This document shows positions 33,506 to 44,074 of a DNA stretch of 64,000 bases, piece by piece. The number at the start of each line of letters is the position of its first letter. Position 1 is the stretch's first letter. Source of the DNA: Maritimibacter sp. 55A14 (GTDB lineage Bacteria; Pseudomonadota; Alphaproteobacteria; Rhodobacterales; Rhodobacteraceae); NCBI RefSeq assembly GCF_003122205.1, contig NZ_QEYE01000004.1, forward strand, positions 62,001 through 126,000, given 5' to 3'. Both the position numbers and the translations under genes were made by a program. The notes beneath the pieces are model-generated. The model had not been told where the DNA came from. It saw only the letters and a program-made list of their open reading frames with translations, and ran no database searches.

Positions 33506-34294
33506 ATGACCTTTACCATCGCCACCTGGAACATCAACTCCGTTCGCCTGCGCGAACCGATCGTGCTGAAGCTGCTGCACGAGGAGGCGCCGGACATCCT
33601 GTGCCTGCAGGAATGCAAGTCCCCGGTGGAGAAGATCCCGACCGAAAGCTTCCGCGCGCTGGGCTACAACTGGATGATCGCGCGCGGGCAGAAGGGCTAT
33701 AACGGCGTCGCCATCCTGTCGCGCCTGCCGATCACGGATGCGGGCCACCGCGATTTCTGCGAACGCGGCGATGCCCGCCATGTCGCCGGGCGGCTGGAGA
33801 CCGGCGTGACGATCCACAACTACTACATCCCCGCAGGCGGCGACGTGCCCGATCGCGAGGTGAACGAGAAGTTCGGCCACAAGCTCGATTTCCTGACCGA
33901 GATGCGCGACTGGTACGGCCGGGAGCGGCCCGAGAAATCCATCCTGGTGGGCGATCTGAACATCGCCCCGCGCGAGGATGACGTGTGGTCCCACAAGCAG
34001 CTTCTGAAGGTCGTCAGCCACACGCCGGTGGAAGTCGATCACCTGGCCGAGGCGCAGGAGGCCGGCGGCTGGGTGGACATTACCCGCGCCGACATTCCCG
34101 ACGGCCGGCTCTACAGCTGGTGGTCCTACCGCGCGCGCGACTGGAACGCCGCCGACAAGGGCCGAAGGCTGGACCATGTCTGGGCCACGCCCGACATCGC
34201 GCAGGCCGGTCACGGCTCGCGCATATTGCGCGAAGCGCGGGGCTGGGAGAAACCCAGCGACCATGCCCCGGTCTTCGCGCGCTTCGATCTTTGA
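33506..34294 (+). CDS. xthA: Exodeoxyribonuclease III
   Basis: AP endonuclease and 3'-5' exonuclease for base-excision repair. The 262 residues show the metal-binding asparagine and glutamate (WNINSVR, CLQECKS), the active-site GDLNIAPREDDVW, and the terminal RLDHVWATP ... KPSDHAPV with catalytic Asp-His. Length is normal. It is divergent from the DUF374 gene and followed by cnoX. Confidence 0.95.
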   Translation: MTFTIATWNINSVRLREPIVLKLLHEEAPDILCLQECKSPVEKIPTESFRALGYNWMIARGQKGYNGVAILSRLPITDAGHRDFCERGDARHVAGRLETGVTIHNYYIPAGGDVPDREVNEKFGHKLDFLTEMRDWYGRERPEKSILVGDLNIAPREDDVWSHKQLLKVVSHTPVEVDHLAEAQEAGGWVDITRADIPDGRLYSWWSYRARDWNAADKGRRLDHVWATPDIAQAGHGSRILREARGWEKPSDHAPVFARFDL

Positions 34295-34370
34295 CGGCGG
34301 TCTTGGCTCGCGGGGCTTGACGGCTCATATAGACTGTAAATCTGACACGCGAAGAAAAACGGGGAATCCC

Positions 34371-35288
34371 ATGCTCGAACTCGGTGGAAACGCGAATGCC
34401 GCGCCGGCGGCGGATGTGATCAAGGACACGACCGAAGCGACCTTCATGGCCGATGTGGTCGAGGCCTCCAACACGGTGCCGGTAATCGTGGATTTCTGGG
34501 CGCCCTGGTGTGGCCCCTGCAAGTCGCTGGGCCCGGCGCTGGAGGCCGAAGTGGCCAAGGCGGGCGGCAAGGTGCGCATGGTCAAGGTCAATGTGGACGA
34601 GAACCAGGCCATCGCCGCGCAGCTTCGCATCCAGTCGCTCCCCACGGTTTATGCCTTCTTCCAGGGCCAGCCGGTGGACGGCTTCCAGGGCGCGATCGGA
34701 CCGGGCGAGATCAAGCAATTCGTTGAGAAGCTGGCCGCGATGGGCGGCGGCGAGGAAGAGGACGGGCTGACCGAGGCGCTCGAAGCGGCCGAGCAGATGC
34801 TGGCCGAAGGCGCCGTGACGGATGCCGCCCAGACCTACGCCGCGATCCTGGGCGAGGACGACAAATGCGCCGCCGCCTATGGCGGGCTGGCGCGCGCGCA
34901 TCTGGCGCTCGACGACGACGAGCAGGCCGAGGCGGTCCTGAACGGCGCCCCGGCCGAGATCGCGGACGCGCCGGAGATCCACGCCGCGCGCTCGGCGCTG
35001 GAGCTTGCCCGCCAGGCAAGGGAGGCCGGTCCCGTGGCCGAACTGCGCGCCGCGGTCGAGGCCGACCCCGACAATCACCAGGCACGGTTAGACCTCGCGA
35101 CCGCCCTCCATGCCGCGGGTCAGACCGAAGACGCGGTCGCCGAATTGCTGGAACTTTTCCGCCGCGACCGTGAATGGAACGACGGCGCCGCCAAAGCGCA
35201 GCTTCTGACGATTTTCGACGCGCTCAAGCCGCAGGATCCCATTGTCCTGAACGGGCGGCGGAAATTGTCGTCGATGATATTTGCCTGA
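34371..35288 (+). CDS. cnoX: Thioredoxin-TPR chaperedoxin CnoX/YbbN
   Basis: A 305-residue protein with a thioredoxin domain (about 20-125) joined to a tetratricopeptide-like region (about 130-300). The active site is an intact WCGPC, unlike E. coli CnoX, which lacks the CxxC pair. Alphaproteobacterial CnoX is a redox-active holdase. TPR-like helices include AAAYGGLARAHLALDDDEQAEAVL. The ATG at 34371 is supported by AAGAAAAACGGGGA upstream. It heads a run with the Lon-like and Trm112 genes. Confidence 0.92.
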   Translation: MLELGGNANAAPAADVIKDTTEATFMADVVEASNTVPVIVDFWAPWCGPCKSLGPALEAEVAKAGGKVRMVKVNVDENQAIAAQLRIQSLPTVYAFFQGQPVDGFQGAIGPGEIKQFVEKLAAMGGGEEEDGLTEALEAAEQMLAEGAVTDAAQTYAAILGEDDKCAAAYGGLARAHLALDDDEQAEAVLNGAPAEIADAPEIHAARSALELARQAREAGPVAELRAAVEADPDNHQARLDLATALHAAGQTEDAVAELLELFRRDREWNDGAAKAQLLTIFDALKPQDPIVLNGRRKLSSMIFA

Positions 35289-35315
35289 TGCGGCCGGCGG
35301 GCTAGCTCAAATGCC

Positions 35316-35960
35316 ATGATGAATCGCCCCGATCTGCCGGATTCGATTCCAGTCTTCCCGCTGCCGGGGGCGTTGCTTCTGCCGCGGGCGCGCCTGCCGC
35401 TGCATATCTTCGAGCCGCGCTACCTGGCGATGCTGGACGATACGCTCAAGACGCCGCACCGGCTGATCGGCATGGTCCAGCCGCAGGAAGTGCCGCACCG
35501 GGCGGAGCGCCGCCTGCACTCCATCGGCTGCGCGGGTCGGGTGACCGCCTTCTCGGAAACCGAGGACGGGCGCTACATGATCACCCTCACCGGCAAGTCG
35601 CGCTTCCGCATCCGCGAGGAGATTGCCGGTTTCTCCCCCTATCGCCGGGCGGATGTGAGCTGGAATGGATTCGAACGCGATCTGGGCGGACCCGAACAGG
35701 ACGAGGATTTTGACCGCGAGGGATTCATGGCCCAGCTTTGCCGTTATTTCGAGGAGGCGGGCCTGTCCACTGACTGGGACAGCATGAAGGGCGCCGAGAA
35801 CGAGCTGCTGATCAACTCGCTCTCCATGCTTTGCCCCTTTGATCCCGAGGAGAAACAGGCACTGTTGGAGGCGCCCTGCCTGAAGACGCGGCGCGAGACC
35901 CTGGTCACGCTGATCGAGTTCGCACTGCACGGCCAGCAAGGTGAGGAAAAGCTGCAGTGA
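35316..35960 (+). CDS. LON peptidase substrate-binding domain protein
   Basis: A 214-residue stand-alone Lon N-terminal (PUA-like) domain. Signature blocks are [30 protein letters not shown] and [24 protein letters not shown]. It lacks the ATPase and protease domains, so it probably recognises protein or ligand rather than degrading it. It lies 27 bp after cnoX and overlaps the Trm112-like gene by 4 bp. Confidence 0.92.
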   Translation: MMNRPDLPDSIPVFPLPGALLLPRARLPLHIFEPRYLAMLDDTLKTPHRLIGMVQPQEVPHRAERRLHSIGCAGRVTAFSETEDGRYMITLTGKSRFRIREEIAGFSPYRRADVSWNGFERDLGGPEQDEDFDREGFMAQLCRYFEEAGLSTDWDSMKGAENELLINSLSMLCPFDPEEKQALLEAPCLKTRRETLVTLIEFALHGQQGEEKLQ

Positions 35961-36145
35961 CCGGTCCCGCCGCCCCCGAGTTCGACCGCAAGATGCTGGA
36001 AGCGCTGGTCTGCCCGGTGACGGGCGAGACGCTCAGCTACGACGCGGAGGCGTCGGAACTGGTGTCGAAGAAGGCCAAGCTGGCCTTCCCGATCCGCGGC
36101 GGCATCCCGGTGATGCTGGTGGACGAGGCGCGGGAGCTGGACTGA
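35957..36145 (+). CDS. Trm112 family zinc-ribbon-like protein
   Basis: A 62-residue protein of the Trm112/YcaR family. The core reads [18 protein letters not shown] ... [26 protein letters not shown]. Only one cysteine of the eukaryotic zinc site remains, as in many bacterial members. It starts at a GTG overlapping the stop of the Lon-like gene (GTGA), which fits coupled translation. Bacterial partners are unknown. Confidence 0.9.
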   Translation: MTGPAAPEFDRKMLEALVCPVTGETLSYDAEASELVSKKAKLAFPIRGGIPVMLVDEARELD

Positions 36146-36157
36146 CGGACGCGCGCG

Positions 36158-36601
36158 TCAGCCTTCCGCCCGGCGCAGAAAAAGCGCACCCAGCATGCAG
36201 GCTGCGCCCAGCCCGGCCGCGACCACGCCCAGCCCCTTGCCCAGCACCACCACGAAGGGCAGGAAGACGATCAGCGCCAGCACCGCGCCGACCGGGTGAA
36301 TGTCGCGCCCGTTGCGCAGGTCGGCCAGCAGCCCGTCTGGATAGGGCTCCCGGAGAAAGGTCACCGCGACGCAGAAGCACAGCAGCGCCAGCACCAGCAG
36401 TCCGCGGGTGGTGGCGGCGCGGGCCGTGGGTGCGCCGATCAGCACGACAGGCATGGCCACCAGCGCCAGCGGCACCGATATGAAGCGCGCCGCCTGCACG
36501 ACCAGCGCGTCGGGCGAGGCCAGCAGCACCAGCCCGGTCATGAAAAGGCCCGCGGCCATGAAGACCAGCGCCAGCGGGAAGATCACCGCCGGGCGCGTCA
36601 T
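36158..36601 (-). CDS. Four-segment membrane protein of unknown function
   Basis: A 147-residue protein with four predicted membrane helices (about 5-27, 38-58, 66-83, 104-142 with a break at Gly/Lys). A short loop DGLLADLRNGRDIHPVG lies between helices three and four. I do not recognise a family. Its start lies 19 bp after the hydroxylase gene end on the same strand, so it is probably co-transcribed with it. Confidence 0.7.
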   Translation of the reverse strand: MTRPAVIFPLALVFMAAGLFMTGLVLLASPDALVVQAARFISVPLALVAMPVVLIGAPTARAATTRGLLVLALLCFCVAVTFLREPYPDGLLADLRNGRDIHPVGAVLALIVFLPFVVVLGKGLGVVAAGLGAACMLGALFLRRAEG

Positions 36602-36620
36602 GTAGTGGCGTCCCGCAAGG

Positions 36621-37847
36621 TCATATCGCCTGCCCTTTCATCAGCCGCGGCAGGTCGCCGGTCAGCCCCGCGGCCTCGCGGATGAAGCGCCGTCTGAGGC
36701 CAGGCATCGCGTTGACCGCCCCCATGCCGATGTCGCGCGCCGCCCGCAAGAGCGGGTTGTCATTGGAAAAGAGCCGGTTGACCATGTCGGTGCCAAGCGC
36801 CAGCGTGGTCGTGTCCCAACGCCGCCAGCGCTGGTAACGCTCCAACACGTCCGGCGCGCCGATATCCTCGCCCCGGCGGGCGGCGTCGACGATCACTTCG
36901 GCCAGCGCGCCCACGTCGCGCAGCCCAAGGTTCAGCCCCTGCCCCGCAATCGGATGGACGCCATGCGCGGCATCGCCCAGAAGCGCCAGCCGCTCGGCCA
37001 CGAAGGCATTGGCCAGCGTCAGGTTTAGCGGATAGGTGAACCGGGCGCCCTCGAGTGCGATCTCGCCAAGAAAATCCCCGAAGCGGGGCCGAAGCACCGC
37101 CAGGTAGTCCGAATCGTCCAAGGCGTTTATGGCCGCCGCGGCCTCGGTCCGTTCGGTCCAGACGATGGAGGAGCGGTTCCCCGGCAGCGGCAGGATCGCA
37201 AGCGGGCCCGGCGGCATGAAGAACTGATGCGCGGTGCCGTGATGCGGAAGCTCGTGGCGCAGCGCGCAAACCAGTGCCGTCTGGCCGTAGTCCCAGCCGG
37301 TGCGCCCGATGCCCGCGCGCGCCGCCGTGCCGCTGGAGCGCCCGTCGCAACCGACCAGAAGCCGCGCCGCCTGCTGCGCCCCGTCGGCCAGGGTGACGGT
37401 GACGCCCCCCGGCCCGGTCTCCTGCGCGACGACCTCCGCCGGCGCGACAAGGGCGATGCGGGGATCGGCGGCCATCGCCTCGTGCAACGCGCGCCGCAGA
37501 TACCGGTCCTCGATCATGTGGCCCATCGGCCCTTCCTCGATCTCGCCATGATCGAAATGCAGGAACCAGGGCGCGGCGCCTTCGCCCGCGCGCCCGTCCG
37601 TGACCTGGATCTCCAGGATCGGCTGGCTCTCGCCCGCCACCTTGCCCCAGACCCCCAGAGCGTCCAGAAGCCTGCGCGAGGCCAGCGCCAGCGCGTAGGC
37701 GCGCCCGTCGAAACCCGGATCGGCCTGCGCGGCGGGTTCCAGCGCGTCGATCAGCGTCACCCGCAGCCCGCCCTGCGCCAGGGCCAGCGCCAGAGCCGGG
37801 CCGTTGAGCCCGCCGCCCACGATCAGGATATCCGCCGTGCTGTCCAT
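36621..37847 (-). CDS. UbiH/UbiF/VisC family FAD-dependent hydroxylase
   Basis: A 408-residue flavin monooxygenase, probably adding a ring hydroxyl in ubiquinone synthesis. It has the N-terminal FAD motif ILIVGGGLNGPALALALAQGG, a central CDGRSSGTAARAGI and the C-terminal FAD block LALLGDAAHGVHPIAGQGLNLGLRD. The start at 37847 places the FAD motif at residue 6. Whether it acts at ring position C-5, C-6 or C-1 cannot be decided from sequence. It is divergent from the amidase gene. Confidence 0.88.
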   Translation of the reverse strand: MDSTADILIVGGGLNGPALALALAQGGLRVTLIDALEPAAQADPGFDGRAYALALASRRLLDALGVWGKVAGESQPILEIQVTDGRAGEGAAPWFLHFDHGEIEEGPMGHMIEDRYLRRALHEAMAADPRIALVAPAEVVAQETGPGGVTVTLADGAQQAARLLVGCDGRSSGTAARAGIGRTGWDYGQTALVCALRHELPHHGTAHQFFMPPGPLAILPLPGNRSSIVWTERTEAAAAINALDDSDYLAVLRPRFGDFLGEIALEGARFTYPLNLTLANAFVAERLALLGDAAHGVHPIAGQGLNLGLRDVGALAEVIVDAARRGEDIGAPDVLERYQRWRRWDTTTLALGTDMVNRLFSNDNPLLRAARDIGMGAVNAMPGLRRRFIREAAGLTGDLPRLMKGQAI

Positions 37848-37933
37848 GTCCCTCAATATGCGCGCGCATTGGCGATTGTCCATCCGCCATCTGGGCGCTA
37901 CCGTCGCGCCGGCAAGAACGCGGGAGGCACCTT

Positions 37934-39265
37934 ATGTCCGAGGACTGGCTCTGGATGAGCGCCGCCGATCTGGGCCGCGGCATCGGCGCGGGCGCGATCG
38001 ACCCGGCGGCGCTGACCGAAACCTTTCTCGCGGCGATCGACAGCCATCCGCTTGCCGCGCGCATCTATGCCCGCGTCACGCATGAGCGCGCCCGCGCCGA
38101 GGCCGAAGCCGCCGCCGCGCGCGCCGCCGCCGGCCTGCGGCGCGGGCCGCTCGACGGTGTGCCGGTGTCGTGGAAGGATCTTTTCGACACAGCCGGGGTG
38201 GAGACCGAGGCCGGATCGGCGCTGCTCAAGGGCCGGACGCCGCTTGGCGATGCCGAGGTGCTGCGCAACGCCACCGCGGCGGGCCTCGTCTGCCTGGGCA
38301 AGACCCATATGTCGGAACTGGCCTTCTCGGGGCTGGGCTACAACCCGGTCACAGCCACCCCGCCCTGCGTGAACCACGAGAGCGCGGTGGCCGGCGGGTC
38401 GTCCTCCGGCGCGGCGGCATCGGTCGCCTTCGGGTTGGCGGCGGCCGGCATCGGCTCCGACACCGGGGGGTCGGTCCGGGTTCCGTCGGCCTGGAACGAT
38501 CTCGTCGGGTTGAAGACGACCTCCGGGCGCCTGCCGCTCGACGGGGTGGTGCCGCTCTGTCCGCGGTTCGACACGGTCGGGCCGCTCTGTCGCACGGTCG
38601 AGGACGCCGCCCTGGTCCTGGCCGCGCTGGAAGGCCGCAATCCGCCCGACCTGGAGGACACGGGGCTGGAGGGCGCCCGGCTGATGGTGCTGGAGACGGC
38701 CGCGCTCGAGGATCTGGAAACCGAGCCGCGCGCCGGGTTCGACCGCGCGCTGCGCCGCTTCGAAGGTGCCGGCGCGCAGATCGTCAACGCCGAGATCCCC
38801 GAACTTGCCGAAGCGACGGAGATGTCCGGCATTCTCTTTGCCACCGAGGCCTACGGCACCTGGAAGAACATTATCGAGGCCACGCCGGGGCTGATGTTCG
38901 TGGAAATCCTGGAACGCTTCCGCGGCGGCGCGCGCCATACCGGGGCGGATTACGTCCAGGCCTGGCAGCGGCTGGATGCGATCCGCGAGATCTGGGCCAC
39001 GCGCGTCGCCGGTTTCGATGCGGTCCTTGTGCCGACTTGCCCAATCCTGCCCCCCGACATCCGCCGGCTGGGCAAGGACTCGGCCTATTACCAGGAACGC
39101 AACCTGCTGACGCTCCGCAACACCCGGATCGGCAACCTGATGGGGCTGTCGGTGCTGACCCTGCCCAGCGGCGTACCGTCGGCCGGCGTCAGCCTTCTTG
39201 GCGCCCCGATGGCCGAGGAACGGCTGCTGAGGCTCGGCGCGGCGGCGGAACGCGCCCTGGCCTGA
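37934..39265 (+). CDS. Amidase signature family enzyme
   Basis: A 443-residue amidase with the Ser-Ser-Lys triad region: lysine in VSWKDLFDTAG (about 77), and serines in AGGSSSGAAASVAFG and GSDTGGSVRVPS (about 153-180). It is related to GatA and other amidases. No gatB or gatC is adjacent, so a catabolic or acylamide role is more likely than tRNA amidation. Its own promoter is expected in the 86-bp gap with the divergent hydroxylase. Confidence 0.9.
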   Translation: MSEDWLWMSAADLGRGIGAGAIDPAALTETFLAAIDSHPLAARIYARVTHERARAEAEAAAARAAAGLRRGPLDGVPVSWKDLFDTAGVETEAGSALLKGRTPLGDAEVLRNATAAGLVCLGKTHMSELAFSGLGYNPVTATPPCVNHESAVAGGSSSGAAASVAFGLAAAGIGSDTGGSVRVPSAWNDLVGLKTTSGRLPLDGVVPLCPRFDTVGPLCRTVEDAALVLAALEGRNPPDLEDTGLEGARLMVLETAALEDLETEPRAGFDRALRRFEGAGAQIVNAEIPELAEATEMSGILFATEAYGTWKNIIEATPGLMFVEILERFRGGARHTGADYVQAWQRLDAIREIWATRVAGFDAVLVPTCPILPPDIRRLGKDSAYYQERNLLTLRNTRIGNLMGLSVLTLPSGVPSAGVSLLGAPMAEERLLRLGAAAERALA

Positions 39266-39357
39266 GCGGGTCAGGCCCGAACAGAAATGCCACAACCGCG
39301 CGCTGCGGATATTTCCCCGCGTTCTAGGGCTGGACCGGCAGGGGGTGTCTCTGTATC

Positions 39358-40584
39358 GTGAGTGAAAAGGGGCACTTAGACCCCGAACATGAGGCAGTTA
39401 TGGCATTCCCGGAGCGGTTTTCGACCCTTCCTGAATATGCGTTCCCGCGCTTGCGCGCGCTTCTCGACGCCTATCAGCCGGGCGCCGAGCCGCTGCACAT
39501 GTCCATCGGCGAGCCAAAACACCCGTTTCCGGACTGGGTGGCGCGCATCGTCGCGGAGAATGCGGCGGGTTTCGGGGCCTACCCGCCCAACGAGGGCGCG
39601 CCGGAACTGCTGGACGCGATATCCGACTGGATCGCCCTGCGTTATGACGTCCGGCTCGACCCGGAACGCCACCTGATCGCGCTGAACGGAACGCGCGAGG
39701 GGCTTTTCAACGCCTGCGTGGCGCTCTGCCCCGAGCAGAAGCACGGCCGCATCCCGCTGGTGCTGATGCCCAACCCGTTCTACCAGGTCTACGCTGTGGC
39801 GGCGCTGGCTGTGGGGGCCGAGCCCGTCTATCTGCCCGCCCTGCCGGAGACCGGCTTCCTGCCCGATGTGGCGGGCCAGCCGCCCGCGGTGCTGGACCAG
39901 ACGGCGGTGGTCTATCTCTGCTCGCCATCGAACCCGCAGGGCGCAGTCGCCAGCCGGGACTATTGGGCGGACCTTCTGCGCCTGGCCGAGACGCATGATT
40001 TCCGCATCTTCGCCGACGAATGCTATTCCGAGATCTACCGCGGCGATACGCCGCCCGCAGGCGCGCTGGAGGTGGCGGCGGAACTCGGCACCGATCCGGA
40101 ACGGCTGGTGGTGTTCAATTCGCTCTCGAAGCGGTCCAACCTGCCCGGTCTGCGGTCCGGGTTTGCCGCCGGCGGGCCGGAAAGCATCGCCCGGATGCGC
40201 CGCCTGCGCGCCTATGCCGGGGCGCCGCTGCCCCTGCCACTGCAACGCGCCGCGCAGCGCACATGGGCGGACGAGGATCATGTCGCCGCGAACCGCGCCG
40301 CCTATGTCGACAAATACCTGATTGCCGACGAGATTTTCGCGGGCGTGCCCGGCTACACGCCGCTTCAGGCGGGATTTTTCCTGTGGCTGCCGGTGCCGGA
40401 CGGCGAGGCCGCGACGATCCGGCTCTGGCGGGAAACCGGGGTGCGGGTTCTGCCCGGCGACTATCTGAGCCGCGAGGTCGAGGGCCGCTCGCCGGGGCGC
40501 GAATTCATCAGGGTAGCGCTTGTGGCGCCCAAGCAAGAGACGCAGCACGGACTGAAGGCAATCCGAAGCTGCCTGTACGACTAA
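39358..40584 (+). CDS. Class I/II aminotransferase (DapC-like)
   Basis: A PLP-dependent fold-type I aminotransferase of 408 residues from a GTG at 39358, or 394 from the ATG at 39400 ([18 protein letters not shown]). The longer form has AGGGGG about 11 nt upstream and adds [14 protein letters not shown], which is not conserved to my knowledge. PLP-binding lysine is in [16 protein letters not shown]; other blocks are [14 protein letters not shown] and CSPSNPQGA. The pattern resembles succinyldiaminopimelate aminotransferase of alphaproteobacteria. ftsK follows after 19 bp. Confidence 0.85.
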   Translation: MSEKGHLDPEHEAVMAFPERFSTLPEYAFPRLRALLDAYQPGAEPLHMSIGEPKHPFPDWVARIVAENAAGFGAYPPNEGAPELLDAISDWIALRYDVRLDPERHLIALNGTREGLFNACVALCPEQKHGRIPLVLMPNPFYQVYAVAALAVGAEPVYLPALPETGFLPDVAGQPPAVLDQTAVVYLCSPSNPQGAVASRDYWADLLRLAETHDFRIFADECYSEIYRGDTPPAGALEVAAELGTDPERLVVFNSLSKRSNLPGLRSGFAAGGPESIARMRRLRAYAGAPLPLPLQRAAQRTWADEDHVAANRAAYVDKYLIADEIFAGVPGYTPLQAGFFLWLPVPDGEAATIRLWRETGVRVLPGDYLSREVEGRSPGREFIRVALVAPKQETQHGLKAIRSCLYD

Positions 40585-40603
40585 GCACGAGGACGGGGTA
40601 GAG

Positions 40604-43387
40604 ATGGCATATCAGACAAGGCAACGCGATCCGCTGCTGGACACCAACATGGCAGCCGCGCTGGAACGGCGCAGCAAGGAGTTGCTGGGGCTGGCGCTGA
40701 TGGCCGCGGGTCTGGCGGTGGCGATGATGCTGGGCTCCTATGTGCCGGAGGACCCGAACTGGCTGTCCTCGACCGATGCGCCGGCGCAGAACGCGCTGGG
40801 ACAATTCGGCGCGACCGTGGCCAACATGCTCTACATCACCATCGGCTGGGGCGCCTGGGGCATCTCGCTTCTGCTGGGCGGGTGGGGGCTTCGCTTCGTG
40901 CTGCATCGCGGCAACGACCGCGCCATGTCGCGGGTGATCTTCGCACCGATCGCCGTCGCGCTGGCCGCGGTCTATGCCTCGACCCATGTGCCGGTGAGCG
41001 ACTGGACCCATTCCTTCGGGCTGGGCGGGCTTTTCGGCGACACGGTCCTGGGTGCGGTGCTGGCCTTCCTGCCGGTGGGCGCCGAGGCCGGACTGCGCGT
41101 GCTGGCGGTCCTGTCGGGCGTGACGATGGTCTGGATGACGGTCTTCACGTTGGGTGCGGACAAGGCCGAACTGCGCGCCGCCGCGCGGTTCCTGCTGGTG
41201 GGCGCGGTACTGAGCTATGCCAGCATCGTCGCGGTGATGTCGCGGCTGGGCGGGCTGACCGCGCGCGGCGTCAAGGTCGCCGGCGCGCTTCACCAGGCCC
41301 GCCGGGACGCCGCGCAGGCCCGCGCCGAAGCCCGTGCAGACGAACGCGCAGCCGCCGCGGCCCGCCACCGCGAGCCGGTCGTGCAGCGCGCGATCCCGGT
41401 GGCCGAACCGGCACCGCGCGACGACCGCCTGGCCGCGCCGCCGCGCAAGGCCTCCTTCCTGGCGCGGATGCCCATCCTCTCGGCCCGCGCGCCCGATCCC
41501 GAGCCGGAACTGGTCGATGCGCAGATCAGCGACGAGGCCGAGGTCAGCGCGCCCAGCGACGAGCGCATCCGCAACAAGATCAACGATGTGATCCGCAGCC
41601 GGACGCAGCGGCCCAAGGTGCTGGAGTACCAGGAGCGCGCGGAGCCGCCGATCGGGGCGGAAGCGGCCAGCGTGCCGCCTGCCCCGCGCCTGAACGCCGG
41701 CGCGGACCATGCCGACACCCCGCCTGAGCCGGTCTTTACCCGCCGGCGCGCTGCGGCCCCCGCCCCGGCGGCGGAACGCAAGGTGGTCCAGCCCGCCGCG
41801 ACCAAGTCCGCCGTGCCCAGCCGCCGGGCCCGAGCCGAGGCGCAGCCGGCCTTCGAGTTCGAGGAGAAGGCCGAGGCCTATGCCCCACCGCCGCTGTCGC
41901 TGCTGACCCCGCCCACAGATGTCGTGCGCACCCATCTCAGCGACGAGGCGCTGGAGGAAAACGCCCGGATGCTGGAGAACGTGCTGGACGATTACGGCGT
42001 CAAGGGCGAGATCGTGAGCGTCCGCCCCGGCCCCGTGGTGACGATGTACGAACTTGAACCCGCGCCAGGGCTGAAGGCCAGCCGGGTGATCGGCCTGGCC
42101 GACGATATCGCGCGGTCGATGTCGGCGCTTTCGGCGCGGGTCTCCACCGTGCCGGGCCGGTCGGTGATCGGGATCGAATTGCCGAACGCCACGCGCGAGA
42201 AGGTGCTCTTGCGCGAGATCCTGTCGAGCCGCGATTTCGGGGACGGCACGCAGCGCCTTCCGCTTGCGCTCGGCAAGGATATCGGCGGCGAGTCTGTCGT
42301 CGCGAACCTCTCGAAGATGCCGCATCTGCTGATCGCCGGGACCACCGGATCGGGCAAGTCGGTGGCGATCAACACGATGATCCTGAGCCTGCTCTACAAG
42401 CTCTCGCCCGATGAATGCCGGCTCATCATGATCGACCCGAAGATGCTGGAACTAAGCGTCTATGACGGCATCCCGCATCTGCTCTCGCCCGTCGTCACCG
42501 ACCCCAAGAAGGCCGTGGCCGCCCTGAAATGGGTCGTCGGCGAGATGGAGGAGCGCTATCGCAAGATGTCCAAGATGGGCGTGCGCAACATCGACGGCTA
42601 CAACGGCCGCGTGAAGGAGGCGCTGTCCCGCGGCGAGATGTTCAGCCGCACCGTGCAGACGGGCTTCGACGACGAAACCGGCGATCCGGTCTTCGAAACC
42701 GAGGAATTCGCCCCCGAGGCGATCCCCTATATCGTCGTGATCGTGGACGAGATGGCCGACCTGATGATGGTCGCCGGCAAGGAGATCGAGGCCTGCATCC
42801 AGCGCCTGGCGCAGATGGCGCGGGCGTCGGGCATTCATCTGATCATGGCCACCCAGCGTCCTTCGGTCGATGTCATCACCGGTACGATCAAGGCGAACTT
42901 CCCGACCCGGATCAGTTTCCAGGTCACATCCAAGGTCGACAGCCGCACAATCCTGGGCGAACAGGGCGCCGAGCAGCTTCTGGGCATGGGCGACATGCTC
43001 TACATGGCCGGGGGCGGGCGGATCACCCGCATCCACGGGCCCTTCGTGTCGGACGAGGAGGTGGAAGAGGTCGTGGCCAGCCTCAAGGCCTACGGCCCGC
43101 CGGAGTATGTCGGCGGCGTCGTGGACGGCCCGGACAACGACACGGAAAGCGATATCGACCTTGTTTTGGGCCTCGGCGGCAACACCGACAGCGAGGACGC
43201 GCTCTACGACCAGGCGGTGGCAATCGTGGTCAAGGACCGGAAATGTTCGACCTCCTACATCCAGCGCAAGCTGGCGATCGGCTACAACAAGGCCGCGCGG
43301 TTGGTCGAACAGATGGAGGATGCCGGGCTCGTGTCGGCCGCGAACCATGTCGGCAAGCGCGAGATCCTGGTGCCCGAGCAGCAATAA
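40604..43387 (+). CDS. ftsK: DNA translocase FtsK
   Basis: Pumps chromosome ends through the division septum and activates XerCD at dif. The 927 residues have four N-terminal membrane segments (about 27-210) and a charged, Ala/Pro-rich linker (about 225-440). The RecA-like motor has Walker [14 protein letters not shown] (about 578) and Walker [15 protein letters not shown] (about 710). A C-terminal winged-helix gamma domain (about 860-927) reads [26 protein letters not shown] and recognises KOPS. Full length. lolA follows after 60 bp. Confidence 0.96.
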   Translation: MAYQTRQRDPLLDTNMAAALERRSKELLGLALMAAGLAVAMMLGSYVPEDPNWLSSTDAPAQNALGQFGATVANMLYITIGWGAWGISLLLGGWGLRFVLHRGNDRAMSRVIFAPIAVALAAVYASTHVPVSDWTHSFGLGGLFGDTVLGAVLAFLPVGAEAGLRVLAVLSGVTMVWMTVFTLGADKAELRAAARFLLVGAVLSYASIVAVMSRLGGLTARGVKVAGALHQARRDAAQARAEARADERAAAAARHREPVVQRAIPVAEPAPRDDRLAAPPRKASFLARMPILSARAPDPEPELVDAQISDEAEVSAPSDERIRNKINDVIRSRTQRPKVLEYQERAEPPIGAEAASVPPAPRLNAGADHADTPPEPVFTRRRAAAPAPAAERKVVQPAATKSAVPSRRARAEAQPAFEFEEKAEAYAPPPLSLLTPPTDVVRTHLSDEALEENARMLENVLDDYGVKGEIVSVRPGPVVTMYELEPAPGLKASRVIGLADDIARSMSALSARVSTVPGRSVIGIELPNATREKVLLREILSSRDFGDGTQRLPLALGKDIGGESVVANLSKMPHLLIAGTTGSGKSVAINTMILSLLYKLSPDECRLIMIDPKMLELSVYDGIPHLLSPVVTDPKKAVAALKWVVGEMEERYRKMSKMGVRNIDGYNGRVKEALSRGEMFSRTVQTGFDDETGDPVFETEEFAPEAIPYIVVIVDEMADLMMVAGKEIEACIQRLAQMARASGIHLIMATQRPSVDVITGTIKANFPTRISFQVTSKVDSRTILGEQGAEQLLGMGDMLYMAGGGRITRIHGPFVSDEEVEEVVASLKAYGPPEYVGGVVDGPDNDTESDIDLVLGLGGNTDSEDALYDQAVAIVVKDRKCSTSYIQRKLAIGYNKAARLVEQMEDAGLVSAANHVGKREILVPEQQ

Positions 43388-43447
43388 ATTGCCGGGGTGC
43401 GCTGCTTGACAGGTGAACTCCGCCGCAGGGCGCCCTATCTAAGGGAC

Positions 43448-44059
43448 ATGAAGACATTGCGCCTGTTCCTCCCCGCCCTTATCGCCGCCGCGCTGGCCCT
43501 GCCCGCCGCGGCCGCCGAGAAGATCCCGCTGTCGGAAATCTCGGCCTATCTCAACAGCCTCAAGCGCGCCAAGGGCGAGTTCACCCAGATCAACGCGGAC
43601 GGGTCGATCTCCACCGGCACGATCTATATCAGCCGACCGAACCGCGCCCGGTTCGAATACGACCCGCCCGCGCACGGGCTGGTCGTGGTGGGGCGCGGCC
43701 ATGTCGCCGTCTTCGACCGGAAATCCAACACCGCGCCGGAGATGTTCCCGCTGGGGCGCACGCCGCTGTCGATCATCCTGGCCGAGCGCGTCGATCTGGC
43801 CGACTCGCGCATGGTGGTGCGCCACACCGGCGACGGCACCGCGACGACGGTCGTCGCGCAGGACCCGCAGCATCCCGAATACGGCAACATACAGCTCAAG
43901 TTCACCGACGAGCCGCTGGCGTTACGCCAATGGGTGATCACCAATGAAGCCGGCGATCAGACGACGGTGGTGCTGGGCGAGATGCAGCGCGGGGTCCGGA
44001 TGGCCGGCAGCCTCTTCGACGTGCCCGATATCGGCCAGCAGCCCGGCCCGACCAAGTAG
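43448..44059 (+). CDS. lolA: Outer-membrane lipoprotein carrier LolA
   Basis: Periplasmic chaperone that ferries lipoproteins from LolCDE to the outer membrane. The 203 residues have a signal peptide (LFLPALIAAALALPAAAA). The half-barrel core then shows GEFTQINADGSISTGTIYISRPNRARFEYDPP and RQWVITNEAGDQTTVVL. The ATG at 43448 is chosen because it starts directly with the signal peptide. The ftsK-lolA order is conserved widely. Confidence 0.93.
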   Translation: MKTLRLFLPALIAAALALPAAAAEKIPLSEISAYLNSLKRAKGEFTQINADGSISTGTIYISRPNRARFEYDPPAHGLVVVGRGHVAVFDRKSNTAPEMFPLGRTPLSIILAERVDLADSRMVVRHTGDGTATTVVAQDPQHPEYGNIQLKFTDEPLALRQWVITNEAGDQTTVVLGEMQRGVRMAGSLFDVPDIGQQPGPTK

Positions 44060-44074
44060 GACGGGCCGCGCGGC